DNA of 64,000 nt, taken from assembly GCA_028281325.1 (NCBI GenBank), contig JANQKC010000024.1, positions 1 to 64,000 on the forward strand, in the 5' to 3' direction. Source of the DNA: Alphaproteobacteria bacterium (GTDB taxonomy: Bacteria; Pseudomonadota; Alphaproteobacteria; UBA8366). Every line of letters starts with the position of its first letter. The stretch's first letter is position 1. The translations under genes were made by a program, and so were the position numbers. Below the pieces are notes generated by a model, which worked only from the letters and a program-made list of their open reading frames with translations, searched no databases and was not told the DNA's origin. This document shows positions 1 through 8,183 of this stretch, piece after piece.

Positions 1-394
1 TGCATTGAAAGGCATCATGAGTGTGGAGGACGCTAAACGCGCCGTGGATATAGGATGTACAGGCATAATGGTATCCAATCACGGAGGACGGCAGCTCGAT
101 GGATCACGGGTCCCATTCGATCAACTCGCTGAGATCTGCGATGCCGTTGGTGACAAGATCGACGTTGTCTGCGAGGGCGGAATTCAGCGCGGAACTCACG
201 TTCTCAAGGCCCTGTCGGTTGGAGCCAAAGCTGTTTCGGGAGGCCGGCTTTACCTCTATGCCCTGGCCGCCGCCGGCCAGAAAGGTGTGGAAAAGGCGCT
301 CGACAACTTCAGGACTGAGATTGAGCGCGACATGAAGCTGATGGGCGTTGCTCGCCTGGATCAGTTGTCGAGAGAAAATCTTCGCACCCACTGA
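1..394 (+). CDS. FMN-dependent alpha-hydroxy-acid oxidase/dehydrogenase (LldD/glycolate oxidase family), C-terminal part
   Basis: The first complete codon is at base 2 and the stop at 392-394; the N-terminal two thirds lie outside the window. About 130 residues of the TIM-barrel end are visible. The hallmark SNHGGRQLDG carries the catalytic His and substrate-binding Arg, and a GGIQRGTHVLKAL stretch matches the FMN-phosphate region. Members oxidise L-lactate, glycolate or similar 2-hydroxy acids at the inner face of the membrane or in the cytosol. Two departures are visible: the usual RGTD is RGTH, and the usual IGRP after it is GGRL, so the substrate or activity may differ. Substrate cannot be assigned from this fragment. 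Confidence 0.85.
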   Translation, partial: ALKGIMSVEDAKRAVDIGCTGIMVSNHGGRQLDGSRVPFDQLAEICDAVGDKIDVVCEGGIQRGTHVLKALSVGAKAVSGGRLYLYALAAAGQKGVEKALDNFRTEIERDMKLMGVARLDQLSRENLRTH

Positions 395-498
395 CCTCGT
401 CTACTTCATAGCCCTGAACGGACAAGAAGCCTGAGCTTGGCCTACGGCAGCCTCTGGCCGAAGGCAGCCGTTGAAGCCATCTTTTGATTAGCTCGGCT

Positions 499-560
499 CT
501 TTATGCCCCTGCTTGGAAAAGGCCCCGCTGCTGACGACGGTTGCGGGCTCCCGCAACCAA
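499..560 (+). repeat. Dispersed ~62-bp repeat, copy A
   Basis: Related to copies at 7224-7285 and 7962-8024, all in the same orientation. The shared core runs from AAAAGGCC through CGACGGTTGCG to CGCAACCAA. In this copy the end forms a perfect inverted repeat, GGTTGCGGG-CT-CCCGCAACC. It differs from copy B at 6 of 44 core positions. It lies just left of the FecI/FecR/receptor/PepSY block. Confidence 0.75.
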
Positions 561-897
561 TTTCAGCTAAGAATATCCAACTAGATTAAATGCTAACCAA
601 GGCAGACAAGGGGCCGCCTTTTGCGTCTGACCAAAAATCAATGACTTAGCCGCCAGGTTCAAATCACCCCGCCAACCTGCAGCACGGCGAGGTAATGCGT
701 CTCTGCCGGAATACCGCGGTGTTTCGTTGTGACGAATGGTGAGTTTTGGGACTGATCCGATTGCTCTGTTTCGGCCATTGGCGAGATCTTCTCAGACTGC
801 AATGAGCTTTGACCGAAGCTATCGATTGTACGCCTGGTTCAGTTCATTCTTGGCGAAAGGCGTGTTGCGCCGTTGCGCGACGATGATGCATAGTATA

Positions 898-912
898 TGA
901 GAACGATTCTCA
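898..912. promoter_or_regulatory. Fur-box-like palindrome upstream of the sigma/anti-sigma genes
   Basis: TGAGAACGATTCTCA is a 6-bp inverted repeat with a 3-base centre. It matches the Fur 7-1-7 consensus (TGATAATNATTATCA) at 12 of 14 positions. It lies 114 bases upstream of the leader ORF and about 206 bases upstream of the sigma factor start, where iron-dependent repression of a FecI-type gene is expected. Confidence 0.65.
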
Positions 913-1026
913 ATTAGATCCGTTTGCTCCTGCGACGCCTAGCACTTACCGCCCCGTGATCGTATCGGCATCGGTCGGAGGGAAGACTTGAAACGGTGCC
1001 AGGATAGAACCGCGCGAGGTAGTTTC

Positions 1027-1122
1027 ATGACGCAGAAGGCGATCCCGGGTCACGATACTGATGGTGTTGTCGGCAACGATGCCATGGTCCTTACGGCCAT
1101 TCTGAAAGTCTCGTCGCTTTGA
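1027..1122 (+). CDS. Possible 31-residue leader ORF overlapping the sigma factor start
   Basis: ATG at 1027 is preceded by GAGG at 1016-1019 (7-base spacing), a better ribosome site than any seen before the sigma factor's own TTG. It encodes 31 residues starting MTQKAIPGHD. Its TGA (1120-1122) overlaps the TTG at 1119-1121 as TTGA, the geometry of translational coupling. It resembles no protein I know. It could be a leader peptide that feeds ribosomes into the sigma gene, or a remnant of an older N-terminus. Confidence 0.35.
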   Translation: MTQKAIPGHDTDGVVGNDAMVLTAILKVSSL

Positions 1123-1703
1123 GGGATCCGACTGCCAAACCCGGCTTCGGCGTCATCCGGTCGCCTTGCCAAGCTGCTTCCTTTCTGGAAGCGCCGGCAC
1201 GGCCCGGCGGCTTAGAAGAGCTTTATAAGCAGTATTGGCGCACTCTGTGTCGCTATCTGGGCGCCACCTTCGGCCCGGGGCCACCGGAGCCCGAGGACGT
1301 CGCGCAGCTTGCCTTTGCGCGTTTCGCAGCCCACGAGAATCAGGCCAAGATCAAGGATCCTAAGTCCTTTCTCTGGTTCACGGCCCGCAATATCGTTCTC
1401 TCGGAAAAGCGGTCGATGGCTGTTCGCCGGCGGCGCTCCGAAGATGTGGGGGAAATTTATTCCGCGCTGGGGGGTGACGTTTTCACGCCCGAACGCGTCT
1501 TAATAGCAAAAGAGCAGATTGCCGCCGTCAGCGTGATTGTCGACGCTATGCCTGCCAAGCGCCGCCGGGTCCTGATGCTGAATGTTATCGAGGGGTACAG
1601 CTTTGCAGAGATCGCCCGGCAGATGGGGCTATCGCCGACGGCGGTGAAGAAGCATTATGCCCGCGCGATGATCGATCTCGATCCCGTGCTGGCGGACGAG
1701 TGA
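1119..1703 (+). CDS. ECF sigma factor, FecI-like
   Basis: 194 residues from a TTG start; the conserved part begins near LEELYKQYW (about residue 30). Sigma-2 lies at roughly residues 30-100 (PEDVAQLAFARF, then a WFTARNIVLSEKR segment) and sigma-4 at about 130-185, with an HTH containing GYSFAEIARQMGLSPTAVKKH. FecI-type factors direct RNA polymerase to ferric-siderophore receptor genes after a surface signal passes through FecR. The FecR gene starts 10 bases downstream and a STN-bearing receptor follows, the standard order. The TTG start is weak and may depend on coupling to the leader ORF. Confidence 0.9.
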   Translation: MRDPTAKPGFGVIRSPCQAASFLEAPARPGGLEELYKQYWRTLCRYLGATFGPGPPEPEDVAQLAFARFAAHENQAKIKDPKSFLWFTARNIVLSEKRSMAVRRRRSEDVGEIYSALGGDVFTPERVLIAKEQIAAVSVIVDAMPAKRRRVLMLNVIEGYSFAEIARQMGLSPTAVKKHYARAMIDLDPVLADE

Positions 1704-1713
1704 GAACCACCGA

Positions 1714-2757
1714 TTGAGACGTTCAGCCGTGGGGCTCGAAAGAAAATCCATCGACCCGATCCGCGTTGCTGCCTACGAGTGGCACAGCCAGTTCGTGGCC
1801 GGCGACATGAGCCCTGCGGAGCAACAGCGCTTCGAGAGCTGGCTTGCCGCCGATCCCCGGCACCGCGCGGCCTACGAGCGCGCGGCCCGTCTGAGGCGAG
1901 AGATGCAAGCGCTGGACAAGGCGGACTTGCCCCCGGCCGGCTTCCGCCCTCTGTCGCGCGAGCGCTTTGTCGCCTGGTGCCGCGTCGCCTGGTGCCGCGT
2001 CGCCTGGTGCCGCGTCGGCTGGGCGCATTGGTCTCCGCGGGCTGTCGGCGGTTCGTTGGCGTTCGCGACTGCGGTCTTTGTCCTTCTTCAGGTTGTCCCC
2101 TTCGGCTTCTTCGATCCCACTGCCGAGCATTTCGAAACCGCTGTCGCCGAGATCCGGGACGTCACCCTGGCTGACGGCAGCGTGGTGACACTCGGCGCCA
2201 AAAGCCGATTTTCGGTCGCCATGGACGGGAAGGCGCGCAGACTCGAGCTCTACGCCGGCGAGGCCTTCTTCGACGTGGCAAGCGACCCGAACCGGCCGTT
2301 CATCGTCAGCGCCAAAGAGGTCGAGGTCGCGGTCCTCGGCACGGCGTTCGACCTTAAGCTGGCGGGAGAGGGGCTTCGCGTAGCTGTTGCCGAGGGCGTT
2401 GTCGAAGTTGGGCACGCATCGGCCATGCGGCTGCGGGCGGGTCAGCAGATCTCCGTCACCCATGACAGCGAATTCGGCAAGGTCACCTCCGTCGATCCAG
2501 TCAAGCTCGGCGTTTGGCGGCGCAATCGGCTGGTCTATGTCGGCGCTTCTCTGTCGGAGGTGGTTGCCGACGCCAACCGCTACCATGACGGCTGGATTTT
2601 CCTGCGCGATCAACGGGCTGCCGACATCAGGATTACCGGCGGCTTCGATCCTCGGGACATCGACGCTATGTTTGCGACGCTCGCAGACGCCTTCCCCATC
2701 GTCGTCTGGCGACCTCTTGATGCCGTCACCATAATCGGCAGTGATGCGCCCGACTGA
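1714..2757 (+). CDS. FecR-family anti-sigma/transducer protein
   Basis: 347 residues from a TTG (a GTG at 1729 is an alternative). The N-terminal cytoplasmic FecR_N/DUF4880 region has AAYEWHSQFVAGDMSP and WLAADPRHRAAYERA (about residues 18-60). One membrane span lies near residues 112-133. The periplasmic FecR domain follows (VTLADGSVVTLGAKSRF, AGEAFFDVA, VLGTAFDL) and then a C-terminal DUF4974-like segment ending near WRPL. It should hold the neighbouring sigma factor inactive until the loaded receptor signals. Oddity: residues 86-100, just before the membrane span, are three perfect VAWCR repeats encoded by a 15-bp tandem repeat. Confidence 0.92.
   Translation: MRRSAVGLERKSIDPIRVAAYEWHSQFVAGDMSPAEQQRFESWLAADPRHRAAYERAARLRREMQALDKADLPPAGFRPLSRERFVAWCRVAWCRVAWCRVGWAHWSPRAVGGSLAFATAVFVLLQVVPFGFFDPTAEHFETAVAEIRDVTLADGSVVTLGAKSRFSVAMDGKARRLELYAGEAFFDVASDPNRPFIVSAKEVEVAVLGTAFDLKLAGEGLRVAVAEGVVEVGHASAMRLRAGQQISVTHDSEFGKVTSVDPVKLGVWRRNRLVYVGASLSEVVADANRYHDGWIFLRDQRAADIRITGGFDPRDIDAMFATLADAFPIVVWRPLDAVTIIGSDAPD
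1969..2013 (+). repeat. 15-bp tandem repeat, three copies, inside the FecR-like gene
   Basis: The unit GTCGCCTGGTGCCGC occurs three times without change at 1969-1983, 1984-1998 and 1999-2013, followed by a degenerate fourth start. Each unit adds VAWCR in frame. Exact identity suggests a recent slippage event, and the copy number may vary between strains without breaking the frame. Confidence 0.9.
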
Positions 2758-2838
2758 AAGTACATCGCCCCAAGCCGACCACGCGAGTTTGGCTGCCCAG
2801 GGTGACGATTCGTCCCTCGAAAGCGTCTTTTAGCTAGT

Positions 2839-2862
2839 AGCGAATGCTTCGCATTCGCTTTT
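2839..2862 (+). terminator. Hairpin with short T tract between FecR-like and receptor genes
   Basis: AGCGAATGC-TTC-GCATTCGCT is a perfect 9-bp stem with a 3-base loop (2839-2859), followed by TTT. It lies 81 bases after the fecR stop and touches the first possible start codon of the receptor. It fits an intrinsic terminator or attenuator of the sigma/anti-sigma transcript, with the receptor made from its own ECF promoter. Confidence 0.55.
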
Positions 2863-5326
2863 GAAAAAGGTGCTAGTCAAAGTGCTTATCGACATCGTTC
2901 ATGTGTGGCCGCTGCGCGGCCTCGCCCTAGTCGGCCTCGTCTTGCTGTGTCTTATGGGTGCGGCGGCGCCGGGCTATTCGCAGGATCGGCCGCCCGTTGC
3001 GGTCGATATTCCGGCGCAACCGCTTGGCCAGTCTATTGCTGACCTTACTGAGCAGGCCAGTGTAACGATTGTTGCTCCGGACCAGCTTGTCGCGGACAAG
3101 TCCGCGCCGGCAGTCTCGGGAAGGCTGACCCCGGAGGAAGCGCTTCGCCGTCTCCTAGCCGGCAGCGGTCTCTCAGCGCGTGCGGGGGCGGGCGGGGCGA
3201 TTATCGTGACGGTGGCACCATCGAACCCACCAGACGGCGGGCCAATCCGGCTTGACCCGATCACCGTTGAGGCCGTGTTGGAAGGCACGATCACCGATAG
3301 TTATGCGGCACCCGACAACTTCGCTTCCACTCGCACCGACACCCTGGCCATCGATACGCCGCAATCGACCCAAGCGATCACGCGGCAGGCATTGGAAGAT
3401 GCGGATGCGACAAACGTCGCCGACGCCTATGACTATCTGGCCGGGATCACCAGGGAGAACAACTTTGGCGGGATAACTGGCGATCAGTATTTGGCGCGTG
3501 GCTTCAGGACGGACAATATCTTGATCAACGGGAACCGTAGTGGCGCGCCGACAACGCTCGATACGGCGAACGTGGAGCGGGTCGAGGCCATCCGCGGGCC
3601 GACCGCGACGCTCTTCGGCCGAGCCGATCCCGGCGGTCTGGTCAATGTCGTCACCAAGCAGCCGCTTGCTGAGCCGTTCTATGAAGTGGATTTGCAGGGT
3701 GGTGCCGGGTTCTTCGACGAGGGCGCCCGTTACCGGGATGTGCGAGCCACGGTCGATACGGGCGGGCCGATCGACGAGGAGGGCCGCATCCGCTATCGCC
3801 TTAATGCGGCCGCCGAGTACGAGCGGAGCTTCCGCAAGGACATTGACGATAAGCTGTTCTTCGTCTCACCCGTTGTCGATTTCGAGATTGACCAAAAGAC
3901 CATCGCCAATGTCGAGCTGGTTTACCAGTACCGAGATTTCGTCTTCGACCGCGGTGTTCCCTTCATCGACGGCGAGCCGGGGTTGCCGGTCGATTGGTAC
4001 ATCGGCGAGGAACAGGCCCCTAGTATTAATGCCAACTATGTCTCCGGCACTTTTCGGGTCGACCGGGAGTTGACCGATGCCCTGAGTGCGCGGCTTGGCT
4101 TTTACACCAGCTACAACGATGTTGATGGCGAAGGAATCGAAATTCGCAGGGTTCTGACCAATGCCATGGCAACAGCCGCGCGCAATGACTATGACACCTC
4201 GGATCTCGTCATCACGCTACAGCCGGAACTGGTCGCCGCGTTTGAAACCGGGTCGTTCGGTCATACGGCGCTGTTCGGTATCGATGCATCGTACCGAAGA
4301 AACAAATTTAGAATCATGGGCAGTCAGGCTGGTGCGCCGTTCGACCTCTTGGGCACGGAATTCCCAGTGGATGCACCTGAGATCGATCTGTCGCAGCCGG
4401 GGACTTTCTCAGCCTTCAACGACCTGACCGCATGGGAGTTGGGAATCTATGTCCAGGATCAAATCGACCTGAGCGACCAGTGGAAGCTGCTCGCCGGCGT
4501 GCGCTGGGATGCCGTCTGGCTCGACGCCAAGGCGGAGTCCACGTTTACGTCTTTCTTTAACACTGAGAGCGAGGGAGAGTTCAGGGATAACACATTCTTG
4601 CCACGCATAGGTCTGGTCTACCAGCCGATCCGAGAGATCGGTCTTTATAGTTCCTATTCAGAGACCTACCGTCCGCCGACCGTGGTTGCGGAAATCGACT
4701 CGGAGCGTGCCAACCTCGACCCCGAGGAAGGGCGCAGCTTGGAAGTTGGAATAAAGCTCGATGCCTTTGACGGTCGGCTCACGGGAACACTGGCGGCGTT
4801 TCGGGCCGATAAGGAGAATGTGATCCAGGCGGATCCGGACAACCCTGGCTTCAGAATCAATATCGGCAGTGTCCGCAGCCAGGGCGTCGAACTCGATCTT
4901 GCCGGTGAGGTCTTCGAGAACTTCGATTTAGGCATCAGCTATGCCTTTACCGATGCTCAGGTTGACAGCGACGACAATCCCAATTTGCCGAAAGGCACCA
5001 GGCTGTTCAATGTCCCGCGCCATGCTGCATCCCTGCAGGCGGCCTATCGATTCACGGAAGGGATGTTACAAGGACTCAGGCTGTTCGGTGGTATCGTCTA
5101 CGAGGGCGAGAAAAAAACCAATACGTCGGCGACAATCCGCACCAAGCTCCCAGACTACATACGTTTCGACCTGGGCGCCTCCTACAAGCTGACGGAGAAC
5201 GTTCAGGCACGCCTGTTCATTCAGAACCTGACTAACGAAGAGTATTACACTTCCGCCAATGGCGAGAATCGGGTCGTGCCTGGCCAGCCCCTCAACGCGA
5301 CGCTCGGCGTCAGGGTGCGTTTCTGA
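2861..5326 (+). CDS. TonB-dependent siderophore receptor with STN signalling domain (FecA/FpvA type)
   Basis: 821 residues. The signal peptide has a Lys-rich n-region and a hydrophobic core, ending near GAAAPGYSQ (about residue 40). The STN domain at about 45-118 (VDIPAQPLGQSI, GRLTPEEALRRLL) contacts FecR across the periplasm. A TonB-box-like LDPITVEA lies at about 131-138. The plug (about 150-270) contains TPQSTQAITRQALED and ANVERVEAIRGPTATLFG-type motifs, and a 22-strand barrel ends in the expected terminal Phe (GVRVRF). It imports a ferric siderophore. The start is uncertain: TTG 2861 gives a classical MKK n-region but lacks a ribosome site, whereas GTG 2882 has AAAAGG 11 bases upstream. 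The siderophore cannot be told from sequence. Confidence 0.93.
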   Translation: MKKVLVKVLIDIVHVWPLRGLALVGLVLLCLMGAAAPGYSQDRPPVAVDIPAQPLGQSIADLTEQASVTIVAPDQLVADKSAPAVSGRLTPEEALRRLLAGSGLSARAGAGGAIIVTVAPSNPPDGGPIRLDPITVEAVLEGTITDSYAAPDNFASTRTDTLAIDTPQSTQAITRQALEDADATNVADAYDYLAGITRENNFGGITGDQYLARGFRTDNILINGNRSGAPTTLDTANVERVEAIRGPTATLFGRADPGGLVNVVTKQPLAEPFYEVDLQGGAGFFDEGARYRDVRATVDTGGPIDEEGRIRYRLNAAAEYERSFRKDIDDKLFFVSPVVDFEIDQKTIANVELVYQYRDFVFDRGVPFIDGEPGLPVDWYIGEEQAPSINANYVSGTFRVDRELTDALSARLGFYTSYNDVDGEGIEIRRVLTNAMATAARNDYDTSDLVITLQPELVAAFETGSFGHTALFGIDASYRRNKFRIMGSQAGAPFDLLGTEFPVDAPEIDLSQPGTFSAFNDLTAWELGIYVQDQIDLSDQWKLLAGVRWDAVWLDAKAESTFTSFFNTESEGEFRDNTFLPRIGLVYQPIREIGLYSSYSETYRPPTVVAEIDSERANLDPEEGRSLEVGIKLDAFDGRLTGTLAAFRADKENVIQADPDNPGFRINIGSVRSQGVELDLAGEVFENFDLGISYAFTDAQVDSDDNPNLPKGTRLFNVPRHAASLQAAYRFTEGMLQGLRLFGGIVYEGEKKTNTSATIRTKLPDYIRFDLGASYKLTENVQARLFIQNLTNEEYYTSANGENRVVPGQPLNATLGVRVRF

Positions 5327-5443
5327 ACTCTTGGTGGGGACAGGTCAAGGCGCGGCTGTTGGTCGCACTATTGCACCGAATTTGCCCATTGATTGGCTGC
5401 GCGTTGTGATGCCTGCGCGAGGACTGTGGAAAGGATGTCGATA

Positions 5444-5458
5444 CGAGAATGACTCGCA
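5444..5458. promoter_or_regulatory. Second Fur-box-like site, upstream of the PepSY gene
   Basis: CGAGAATGACTCGCA matches the TGAGAATNATTCTCA form of the Fur box at 11 of 14 informative positions. It lies 37 bases upstream of the PepSY ATG and overlaps the expected promoter. This suggests that the reductase-like gene has its own iron-repressed promoter and is not only read through from the receptor. Confidence 0.5.
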
Positions 5459-5495
5459 TTAGCATAGACTTGGCAAGGACTGTGAGGGAGCCGCG

Positions 5496-7181
5496 ATGAC
5501 CGTTGAGCCCGTGGGTGGCATGGCGCCGGTTGCGCGCGCAAAGCGCAAGCGCACGGCGTCGAACATCGCCTTTCTGGTGCACTCGGCGACGGGGCTTTGG
5601 CTGACAGTGTTTCTGGCGGTGGTCATGGTGTCGGGCACCATCACCGTGCTCTTCGCCGAGATCGACTGGCTGATCTACCCGGAGATGCGCGTCGCGCCGG
5701 CGGAAAGCAGAGTCAATCCCGGCGCGCTCTACGACAGCGTGCTCGCCGCTTATCCAGATGTCGGGGTGAGCAACCTGAGCACCGCCGCCCTGCGCGAACG
5801 CACCGCCGCTTCGGCCCTGATTACGTTGCCCGGCGGCGGCTTCCGCGCGGTCTGGGTCGATCCCTACAACGGCGCGGTCATCGGCGACACGCCCTTCATA
5901 ACCGTCGGGCGCTTCATCAATTTCCTCCACACAAACCTCTTCCTGCCCGCCATCGGCCGCTATGTGGTGAACGTCTTCGGCGTCCTCATGCTGATCTCCA
6001 TCGTTACCGGGCTGATCACCTACAAGAAGTTCTGGCGTGGCTTCCTGCGCCGCCCGCGCTTTGATCGGGGGGGGCGCACTTGGCTGGGCGATCTGCACCG
6101 GCTGACCGCCCTCTGGTCGGTCTGGTTCCTACTGATCATCGGCCTGACCGGCACCTGGTGGTTCTATCAGAATCCCCTGGTCGAGCCGGGCGGCGCCCCG
6201 GATCTGGTGGAGGCGCGCCCGGACCCGCCGAGCCTCTCCACCGCCGAACTCGACGCCCTCGGCCCCGAAACCCCGGCCCCGCGCACGGCCGCCGAGATTG
6301 TCGCCGTGGTGCAGGCCGCCTACCCCGACATGACGGTCACCCTGCTGATCCCGCCGGCCAACGCCGCCCAGCCCTTCACCCTGCGCGGCGACCGCGGCGA
6401 GGTGCTGGTCAACGGCGGCGCCAACACAGTCTATGTGAACCCCTACACGGCCGAGATCATGGGCGCGCGCCTGTCAGAGGACTGGACGGCCATGCAGCGC
6501 GTCGACGCCGCCATGCACCCGCTGCACTACGGCTCGTGGGCCAAGCACGGCGCGGCCGACCTCGCCGTCAAGCTGGTCTGGTTCCTGGGCGGGGCGGGGG
6601 CGAGCTTCCTCGCCATCTCCGGACTGATCATCTACCTGAAGCGCACAAGGCGGGCCACTGCGGAGCTGCTGGTCGGCAGCCGGCTGGCGGCCGGTCTCAA
6701 GCGCCTCTGGCACTGGGTCAAGCCCTGGGGCGGGCCCATGGGAGCGCTGAAGTATGTCAACGTCCTCGGGCTTGCCGGCATCCTCTCCGGCGCCGTGCTG
6801 GTGCTGACGCTGGGCGCCGAGGGCGTCGGCGACAAGGGCACACGCTTTGCGGCCCAGGCGGCCGGGCCGTTCGAGGTCGGTGTGGTGGCCATCGCCGGTT
6901 TCTTGGAGGCCGACCTGCCGGCCATCCGCCCGGGCGCGGACACCAACGTCTTTCCCGAGATCGCCGGGGGCCGCTTCCGCGACGCGCGCTTCATCCGGGT
7001 CGGGCTGTCGGACGCCGCCGGCGCGGAGATCGACCGCGCGGACGTCGAGGGGCCGGAGGGCATCGCCCACGGCCATGTCCATCTGCCCGAGGCGCTGGAG
7101 GGCGCCCGCCTGTGGATCGAGATCGAAGGCTGGGACGGCACAAAACACCGCGCAGAATGGCCGCTTCTGGGAGCCCAGTGA
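5496..7181 (+). CDS. PepSY-associated membrane protein (PiuB-like, putative ferric-siderophore reductase)
   Basis: 561 residues with ATG preceded by GAGGGAG. Membrane segments are visible near residues 25-55, 150-175, 200-225, 350-385 and 420-440. PepSY-type loops (VWVDPYNGAVIGDTP and VYVNPYTAEIMG) lie between them. A conserved HPLHYG precedes a membrane span. Such proteins usually accompany TonB receptors and are thought to reduce or release iron from siderophores at the inner membrane. The C-terminal ~110 residues after the last span are an extracytoplasmic tail. Position after the receptor and the Fur-like box support an iron role. Confidence 0.88.
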   Translation: MTVEPVGGMAPVARAKRKRTASNIAFLVHSATGLWLTVFLAVVMVSGTITVLFAEIDWLIYPEMRVAPAESRVNPGALYDSVLAAYPDVGVSNLSTAALRERTAASALITLPGGGFRAVWVDPYNGAVIGDTPFITVGRFINFLHTNLFLPAIGRYVVNVFGVLMLISIVTGLITYKKFWRGFLRRPRFDRGGRTWLGDLHRLTALWSVWFLLIIGLTGTWWFYQNPLVEPGGAPDLVEARPDPPSLSTAELDALGPETPAPRTAAEIVAVVQAAYPDMTVTLLIPPANAAQPFTLRGDRGEVLVNGGANTVYVNPYTAEIMGARLSEDWTAMQRVDAAMHPLHYGSWAKHGAADLAVKLVWFLGGAGASFLAISGLIIYLKRTRRATAELLVGSRLAAGLKRLWHWVKPWGGPMGALKYVNVLGLAGILSGAVLVLTLGAEGVGDKGTRFAAQAAGPFEVGVVAIAGFLEADLPAIRPGADTNVFPEIAGGRFRDARFIRVGLSDAAGAEIDRADVEGPEGIAHGHVHLPEALEGARLWIEIEGWDGTKHRAEWPLLGAQ

Positions 7182-7223
7182 CGGAAACATCACCTTAGGT
7201 ACGACCCATGGAACAGCATGGCC

Positions 7224-7285
7224 CTTCATGCCACTGCTTGTAAAAGGCCATGCTGCTGTCGACGGTTGCGCTCCCCCGCAACCAA
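7224..7285 (+). repeat. Dispersed ~62-bp repeat, copy B
   Basis: Same orientation as copies A and C. The core differs from copy C at 3 of 44 positions. The GGTTGCG and CGCAACC arms are kept with a 6-base loop. It lies 42 bases after the PepSY stop, so copies A and B bracket the whole iron block. Confidence 0.75.
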
Positions 7286-7366
7286 CGGCGCCCAGACTGG
7301 CCAACGTCCGGTGCGACCAATTGGCTCGGTTAGGCCCAAGGCGGTCATTCGACTGTGGACAGTGGA

Positions 7367-7861
7367 ATGACAGCTATGCGGGACGAGGCTGACATTGAAA
7401 ATGGCGCAAGTTATCATCAGTGCGGTACCGGTTCTGTGGAGGCTGCCTTGGAGATCAGGAAAGCGGTTACGCCAGATGAAATCGCCCGCGCAGTCACAAT
7501 AGATGAAGCTCTCCGTGGTTCGAATGACCGAGCGGACTACATCACGTCAGTGGCTGAAAACGGCGGCTTGAGCGTGGCCGCGTTGCGTGGCGACGTCCAA
7601 GCCTTCTGCTGCCTTGATCACGGTTACTTCTTTGGGAAGTCCTTCATTTCTCTGCTCATCGTCTCTCCCGATGCAAGAAGACTTGGCTTGGGGGCGGGCT
7701 TGCTTGCGCATAACTCAAGCGCATACCCGGAAGTCTGGACGTCCACCAACCAATCAAACTCGGCGATGCGCAAGCTGCTCGACAAGGCGGGATGGCGATA
7801 CTGCGGTGAACTAAGCGGCCTTGACGAAGGCGATCCTGAGCGATTCTACAGGACTGCTTGA
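7367..7861 (+). CDS. GNAT-family N-acetyltransferase
   Basis: 164 residues from ATG 7367; GTG 7355 and ATG 7376 are also possible, and the conserved fold only starts near LEIRKAVTPDEI. An N-terminal strand-helix is followed by LSVAALRGDVQAFCCLDHG and a central strand FISLLIVSPDARRLGLGAGLL, which is the acetyl-CoA pyrophosphate loop. The end (MRKLLDKAGWRYCGEL) is typical of GNAT enzymes. It transfers an acetyl group to an unknown small molecule or protein. It sits alone between repeat copies B and C and has lower GC than the PepSY gene, consistent with an acquired cassette. Confidence 0.85.
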   Translation: MTAMRDEADIENGASYHQCGTGSVEAALEIRKAVTPDEIARAVTIDEALRGSNDRADYITSVAENGGLSVAALRGDVQAFCCLDHGYFFGKSFISLLIVSPDARRLGLGAGLLAHNSSAYPEVWTSTNQSNSAMRKLLDKAGWRYCGELSGLDEGDPERFYRTA

Positions 7862-8183
7862 AAGGCGCTTCAGGCTGTTGCCGGTCATGGCGGGGTCCGC
7901 TACCAACCGCCGCTTCTGACCGAACCGTCACACGCAGGCGCTCTCACAGGTTGGATTGGCGCTTCACGCAGCTGCTTTGGAAAAGGCCATGCCGCCGTCG
8001 ACGGTTGCGCTCCCCCGCAATCAAGAAACCTCATTTAGATCGACTATCTGAAGGGGATTTGCCGTCGGGGGTGAGTGCGCCATCTATGTCGGCCGTCGGC
8101 GCCGACAGCGCATATGGGGTCGACAAAACCCTTTGGTCCGACACGTGAGGATGCAGGCGGATAAACTGGTTTTCGGGCATTCA
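7862..8183. other. Intergenic region with repeat copy C
   Basis: No gene is supported here. It contains repeat copy C and separates the acetyltransferase from the convergent transpeptidase gene. It marks the right border of the accessory-looking left end. Confidence 0.5.
7962..8024 (+). repeat. Dispersed ~62-bp repeat, copy C
   Basis: Third same-strand copy, with one extra base in the outer part and 3 core differences from copy B. Its last arm is CGCAATC, which weakens the stem. The spacing pattern A-iron block-B-acetyltransferase-C recalls a cassette array. Confidence 0.7.

Larger units (their letters stand above)
395..1026. other. Intergenic region, accessory left end
   Basis: No convincing gene is seen in these 630 bases. 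The stretch holds repeat copy A (499-560) and a Fur-box-like palindrome (898-912). It is less GC-rich than most of the window and separates the oxidase tail from the iron-uptake block. Confidence 0.6.

Noticed and set aside
6080-7198. 372-codon plus-strand frame inside the PepSY gene
   Set aside because: Arg/Gly/Pro-rich frame-shifted reading of a gene with good membrane segments in the chosen frame.
499-8024. CRISPR or integron attC array
   Set aside because: Only three copies at kilobase spacing, with no regular spacers, no Cas or integrase gene, and no GTTRRRY/RYYYAAC core pair.
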